Shown one piece after another: positions 63,303-64,000 of a stretch of 64,000 nucleotides of DNA. Made by a program: the position numbers and the translations under genes. The stretch is taken from the NCBI GenBank assembly GCA_013361525.1, contig JABFXY010000039.1:161275-225274 (forward strand). Direction: 5' to 3'. Numbering within the stretch: position 1 is the stretch's first letter; the number at the start of each line of letters is the position of its first letter. This DNA is from Polyangiaceae bacterium (GTDB lineage Bacteria; Myxococcota_A; Polyangia; Polyangiales; Polyangiaceae). The notes under the pieces were generated by a model. It was not told the DNA's origin. It worked only from the letters and a program-made list of their open reading frames with translations, and ran no database searches.

Positions 63303-64000
63303 GGTTGGCCTTTTGCGGCGGGCACGCGCAGGTCGTCGAACGTCCACTCGGACTCCGGCACGTATACTTGTGCCGAATAGCGAACCATCATCAGATCAGC
63401 GCGGAACGACAGCGGCTCGACCTTCTCGCCGAGTGCGTGGCGCAAGACGACCTCCACCTCGTTGATGCCAGCGGCGAGCGTCAGGGCAACCGTCGTGGAG
63501 TATCGCGGATTGACCTCGATGACGCGTGGAAGGCCGTCTCGCTCGACGAACAACTGGACGTTGAAGGGCCCGTCCGCGTGGAGGCGCTCCTGGATCCCAC
63601 GGCACAACGTCTCGACCGCGGGAACGACACGCGTGACGCCGACCTGCGTAATGCCCTTTTTGACTTTCACCTCTTTGGGCACGGTCGCCATATACGGACC
63701 GCCTAGGCCCACCACGACGCTCGTCGTGTACTCCACACCCGAGAGTCGCTCCTGCACGATGTATTCATCCGCCGGCTTGTTTGCGGCTGCGAGGTACCTC
63801 GCAAGATCGGTTGGTCCGTCGAGCGGAGCAAATCCCCGACTGCCTCGGCCTTGCCTAGGCTTGATGATCGCAGGATACGTACACTCGCTCGCATCGCTCG
63901 CGAGCCACGTGGCGGGCGCGCCGAGCCCTGCCTCGCGCAGTGCGAGCACCATCCGCCATTTGTCGAGCGCGAGCTCACAAAAGGAGAGCGAGGGTGCGAC
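63299..64000 (-). CDS. ATP-grasp enzyme, N-terminal part beyond window
   Basis: The open frame continues without a stop to the right window edge; 233 codons are visible. ATP-grasp elements are present: YPAIIKPRQGRGSRGF (first lysine and glycine loop), YIVQERLSGVEYTTSVVVG and the Mg-binding FVERDGLPRVIEVNPRYS. The pattern resembles CarB-like or amino-acid ligases of the ATP-grasp_3/4 type. The ligand cannot be identified. It heads the coupled operon with the epimerase, phosphatase and glycosyltransferase genes. Confidence 0.85.
   Translation of the reverse strand, partial: VAPSLSFCELALDKWRMVLALREAGLGAPATWLASDASECTYPAIIKPRQGRGSRGFAPLDGPTDLARYLAAANKPADEYIVQERLSGVEYTTSVVVGLGGPYMATVPKEVKVKKGITQVGVTRVVPAVETLCRGIQERLHADGPFNVQLFVERDGLPRVIEVNPRYSTTVALTLAAGINEVEVVLRHALGEKVEPLSFRADLMMVRYSAQVYVPESEWTFDDLRVPAAKGQP

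Overview
The window is high-GC DNA from a predatory-soil-bacterium-type genome, most likely a Myxococcota member of the Polyangia. The evidence is a MYXO-CTERM sorting tail (gene ending at 29956), Gly-rich tethered lipoproteins with choice-of-anchor-L or DUF4215-type Cys-rich repeats, and very dense, ATGA-coupled gene packing. No rRNA, tRNA, CRISPR array or transposase gene was seen.

Positions 1-3470 hold two tandem lipoprotein genes of one family (the left one frameshifted and running off the window) and a lipoate-ligase-like protein with a palindromic repeat inserted in frame. Positions 3560-9200 are a complete ISC iron-sulfur operon (iscS-iscU-iscA-hscB-hscA-fdx) preceded by a Cys-rich MerR-family regulator where IscR would normally sit. 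A nested palindromic element (9245-9339) separates it from another lipoprotein.

Positions 10641-20017 form a lasso-peptide locus: ABC exporter, B2 peptidase, asparagine-synthetase-like cyclase, a 53-aa precursor with a textbook leader motif, an HprK-like kinase, an antisense-encoded PqqD-like B1 protein, a protein arginine methyltransferase (PRMT)-like enzyme, a YkgJ-type Cys-cluster protein, a nucleotidyltransferase and an oxidoreductase. The predicted core is Ala1-to-Glu8 cyclised, very basic and lacks aromatic residues. The PRMT-like enzyme beside it is the most novel feature of the window.

From 20119 to the right edge lies a large exopolysaccharide or O-antigen locus. It encodes a Wzc-like tyrosine autokinase, carAB next to a NodU-type O-carbamoyltransferase, five GT4/GT2 glycosyltransferases, three Wzy/WaaL-type polymerases or ligases, a Wzx flippase, sugar-nucleotide enzymes (UDP-glucuronate decarboxylase, GalE, aminotransferase plus PglD-like acetyltransferase), three methyltransferases, an AsnB-like amidotransferase and an OafA-type acyltransferase. 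One minus-strand operon (52517-48149) has the five-component logic of the Gram-positive dlt operon: carrier protein, AMP-ligase, MBOAT, small membrane protein and SGNH protein. Its ligase resembles a fatty-acyl-AMP ligase. Two surface-protein genes are interrupted: the anchor-L lipoprotein at the left edge and an LVIVD-repeat lipoprotein at 36674-39013. The right edge is a coupled minus-strand operon of ATP-grasp enzyme, epimerase, inositol-monophosphatase-like enzyme and glycosyltransferase.
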